In this document: positions 61,709-64,000 of the stretch, in pieces | How positions within the stretch are numbered: position 1 is the stretch's first letter | Layout of the letters: each line of letters opens with the position of its first letter | Assembly: GCA_013396915.1 (NCBI GenBank) | Contig: VWZL01000355.1 | Location: forward strand, 645,885-709,884 | DNA from: Stercorarius parasiticus | Taxonomy: Eukaryota > Chordata > Aves > Charadriiformes > Stercorariidae | Length of the DNA: 64,000 nt | Direction of reading: 5' to 3' | The notes under the pieces: generated by a model | Databases searched by the model: none | What the model was told of the DNA's origin: nothing | The model's input: the letters and a program-made list of their open reading frames with translations, nothing else | Translations under genes and position numbers: made by a program

Positions 61709-63984
61709 AGAATTATTCTGTTTAACAGAGTAATAAATAACTTAGTTTTCTAAGTGGTAAGATCAACTATAAAATGTAATTAATTGAATAAAATGAATTT
61801 CTATTATTCAGAAAAGCAGCTACAAAATTATGTGGTCTTTGGAGTAAAAAATTGAGCTTTACTCCATGAAACAACTCCATTTTTCACATAGGCCACAAAT
61901 CATATTCTTAAGTGCCTGGGATAGTGGGTGACAAATTAGATTCCTGCTCACAGTAAAACTTGCTTTCCGTTCTTCTTTACAGCAATAGAAATTAATTTTA
62001 AAATGCTTTACTTCAAGCACATATTTAAAGCCAATTTATGTGCCAGTTTGAAAAGAGTGTGTCCTAATAAAAAGTTTGGGTTTTGGGGTGTGTTTTTTTT
62101 TTGAAATCACAATACAAGGCCTGAGACGGGAGGGCGCTGAAGGATGCAGAATCAGGGCATAGTGTGAGAGACTTTAAGACCTATGTGGCAGCGAAACAGG
62201 GCTGTGGAATGCCTCACTGTGGAGGACAGAACCACTTGTACCCAGGAGAGCCCTTAAGCTCCATTATCCTGCAACTGCAAGCCCTGAGGAGCTCTAAGGA
62301 AGACAACTGACTGTGCAAATCACATTTGCTAGATTGAGTTTACGACCTCTAACTGCTGGGATAGCACCCCCCAAACCCATCGCCTCATTTAACTAAAGGT
62401 CACTGTGTTTATATATATTTGTTCACTAATGTGATTAACATGCTATACATAAAGCTATCGGATTTTATTCTTATTTTCTGAAGCGCACAGTTGCACGAAA
62501 CCCTCTTCGTGGAAAAAAAGCTGTGGGATATTTTTCAATCCTCTAAAGTAACGTTCCATCTAGAGCAAAGAAAATATCCTGAACCTTTCAAGTTACTATC
62601 TTTTCTCTGGTTTACTGAATATTTTATAAGGATTCCATAACGAGACTGAAAATGTTTGTGCATACAGAATCATGATATTGATTTAGTTCCCATAGTTATA
62701 AAATATAAACCAACTACCAGAGAACAGCCATTCCCAACCTTTCAGTTGTTACGTTTTGTATTCCATTTCATGTTCACAGGATGCTACAACACATTATTTG
62801 TGTTATTGGCAACAATCTTCGCTGTACCATGGGATTTCATTATGGGAGTTTTCAGTCTACCAGCTATGAGAACATTTCTCCCAGATTCATAATTCAGCAA
62901 CAAAATACAAGTGATGAGTCTAATGATGATTTGTACGCAGTTTGAATTTCCAATAACTATAATTATTTATCATTTACATACGGGGATTAATCAGCACATA
63001 GGCAGATTATCTCACAGGCTTAGACTGATATTTTTTTTAAGCATTTTTGACGCTTTTCAAAAGGAAAAATTTTAAAACTACTAAAAGACCATATACATTA
63101 AATTAAAAAAATAAAATCTGAGTTCACAGGTGGTTTATGTGCTAAAAGCTAACTGTCTAAATATGTTCCTGGTGAAGTCAGAAAAAATTACTTCATGCAA
63201 TGAATTTGCTTCTTGGACCAACCAACCTATTTTGGGTACATAACAGGTAATTCACAAGTTCAGTTCCTCTAGCTGATGAAATGCGGATTGGCAGCCCTAG
63301 TCCTTTTGTCCCATAGGTGTCCCCCCAACCCAGCTCCCGTGGGACCTCCAAGCAAAGCTACAGCAGGACAGACTACCCAGGAGATGCCACCGTGTCCTGC
63401 CCCACCAGCTTACAGGAGTGGAAAACCCTTTCCAGAGTTTCCCACCAACCTTACCCTGTTTTCCCTCACTCTCTCTCTCCACAGATTTCCCTCCAGCTCT
63501 TTTTTTTTCCCATCTCTTCTGAGTCCCTTCTCAGCATTCCAGGAGGCACAAGGCAGCGAGCCCTGGGACTCAACTGGACATAGAACTAGAAGGCTGCACG
63601 GGCAGAAGGCACAGAAATGAAATCCCTTCCCTCCACCTTGCAGTCCCAACGGTCCCAGCAATCCTTTTCTTTCATCTGAATCCTCAGTGAATTTTTCTGT
63701 TTCTTTCCAGCCCCAATTTCTCCCTAAACCTTCCTGCCTCTTCTCCTCGGCTCTCAGCACCCCTCTCCAAGGGCTTTGTTCATTGCTCCCAAAATGCTGA
63801 ATTTTGTCTGCTTACTCAGTCCTTCTTGTCTTAGGTTCATCAGGACTTGTTGATCCACAAAAAGCAAGTTTATTTTGAAACCTCCTTGTGCAGATAACTA
63901 AATGCTTGCTGGAAGGCTTCTAAAGTCCTGCCTCCTAATCATATGCATCCAGCTCTAAAGTATTTGTCTATTTACAATTTACAA
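61709..63984. other. Non-coding DNA
   Basis: No gene was recognised. The part at 63270-63780 is pyrimidine-rich and GC-richer, with a splice-acceptor-like CTCTCTCTCTCCACAG ending at 63484. The frames around it (88-116 codons on both strands) show no domain. A T-run lies at 62092-62102. Confidence 0.45.
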
Positions 63985-64000
63985 CCATAGAATCATAGAA
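63985..64000 (-). mobile_element. Start of a minus-strand CR1, cut by the window edge
   Basis: The last bases, CATAGAATCATAGAA, are the reverse complement of the CR1 ATTCTATG tail, so a minus-strand CR1 should continue past the end of this window. Only the tail is visible. Confidence 0.7.

Noticed and set aside
63410..63760. 116-codon minus frame with a splice-acceptor-like site on the other strand
   Set aside because: The region is pyrimidine-rich, so long frames and acceptor-like words are expected. Frames on both strands conflict.
1..64000. tRNA, rRNA, snRNA genes and CRISPR arrays
   Set aside because: No tRNA B-box with a matching fold, no rRNA or U6-type words and no spaced direct repeats were seen.

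Overview
This window looks like bird nuclear DNA, most likely a gene desert or a very long intron. Its recognisable repeats are truncated CR1 retroposons ending in the avian ATTCTATG/ATTCTGTG tail, plus two solitary endogenous-retrovirus LTRs with perfect 5-bp target duplications, as left by avian ERVL-type elements. The DNA is AT-rich and full of A/T homopolymers. Open frames are short, start and stop at random, overlap on both strands and resemble nothing recognised except CR1 reverse-transcriptase remnants. There is no operon-like layout, rRNA, tRNA or CRISPR.

Layout. 1-4.7 kb: unique non-coding DNA. 4.75-5.33 kb: plus-strand solo LTR. 5.3-10.3 kb: AT-rich DNA with two perfect or near-perfect palindromes and a locally duplicated ~65-bp segment. 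10.26-10.50 kb: minus-strand CR1. 12.30-12.76 kb: minus-strand LTR related to the first, with an intact TATA box. 12.8-18 kb: unique DNA. 18.08-18.22 kb: the only segment that looks a little like a protein-coding exon (strong 3' splice site, ATG, signal-peptide-like frame). 18.6 and 20.4 kb: an 81-bp near-identical pair. 20.5-28.9 kb: unique DNA with a possible conserved element. 28.9-45.4 kb: five plus-strand CR1 fragments, a 141-bp GAAGA microsatellite and two enhancer-like patches. 45.4-58.6 kb: mostly unique DNA with a CpG-rich patch near 49 kb and an enhancer-like patch near 57.7 kb. 58.6-64 kb: a long CR1, an old CR1 fragment and the first bases of another CR1 cut by the window edge.

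No complete gene can be supported, so there is no pathway to describe. Any function is more likely regulatory than coding. The most useful leads are the putative signal-peptide exon, the CpG-rich patch, the 81-bp repeat pair and three patches that look like conserved non-coding elements. These last calls rest on base composition and motif density only; I had no alignment to test them.
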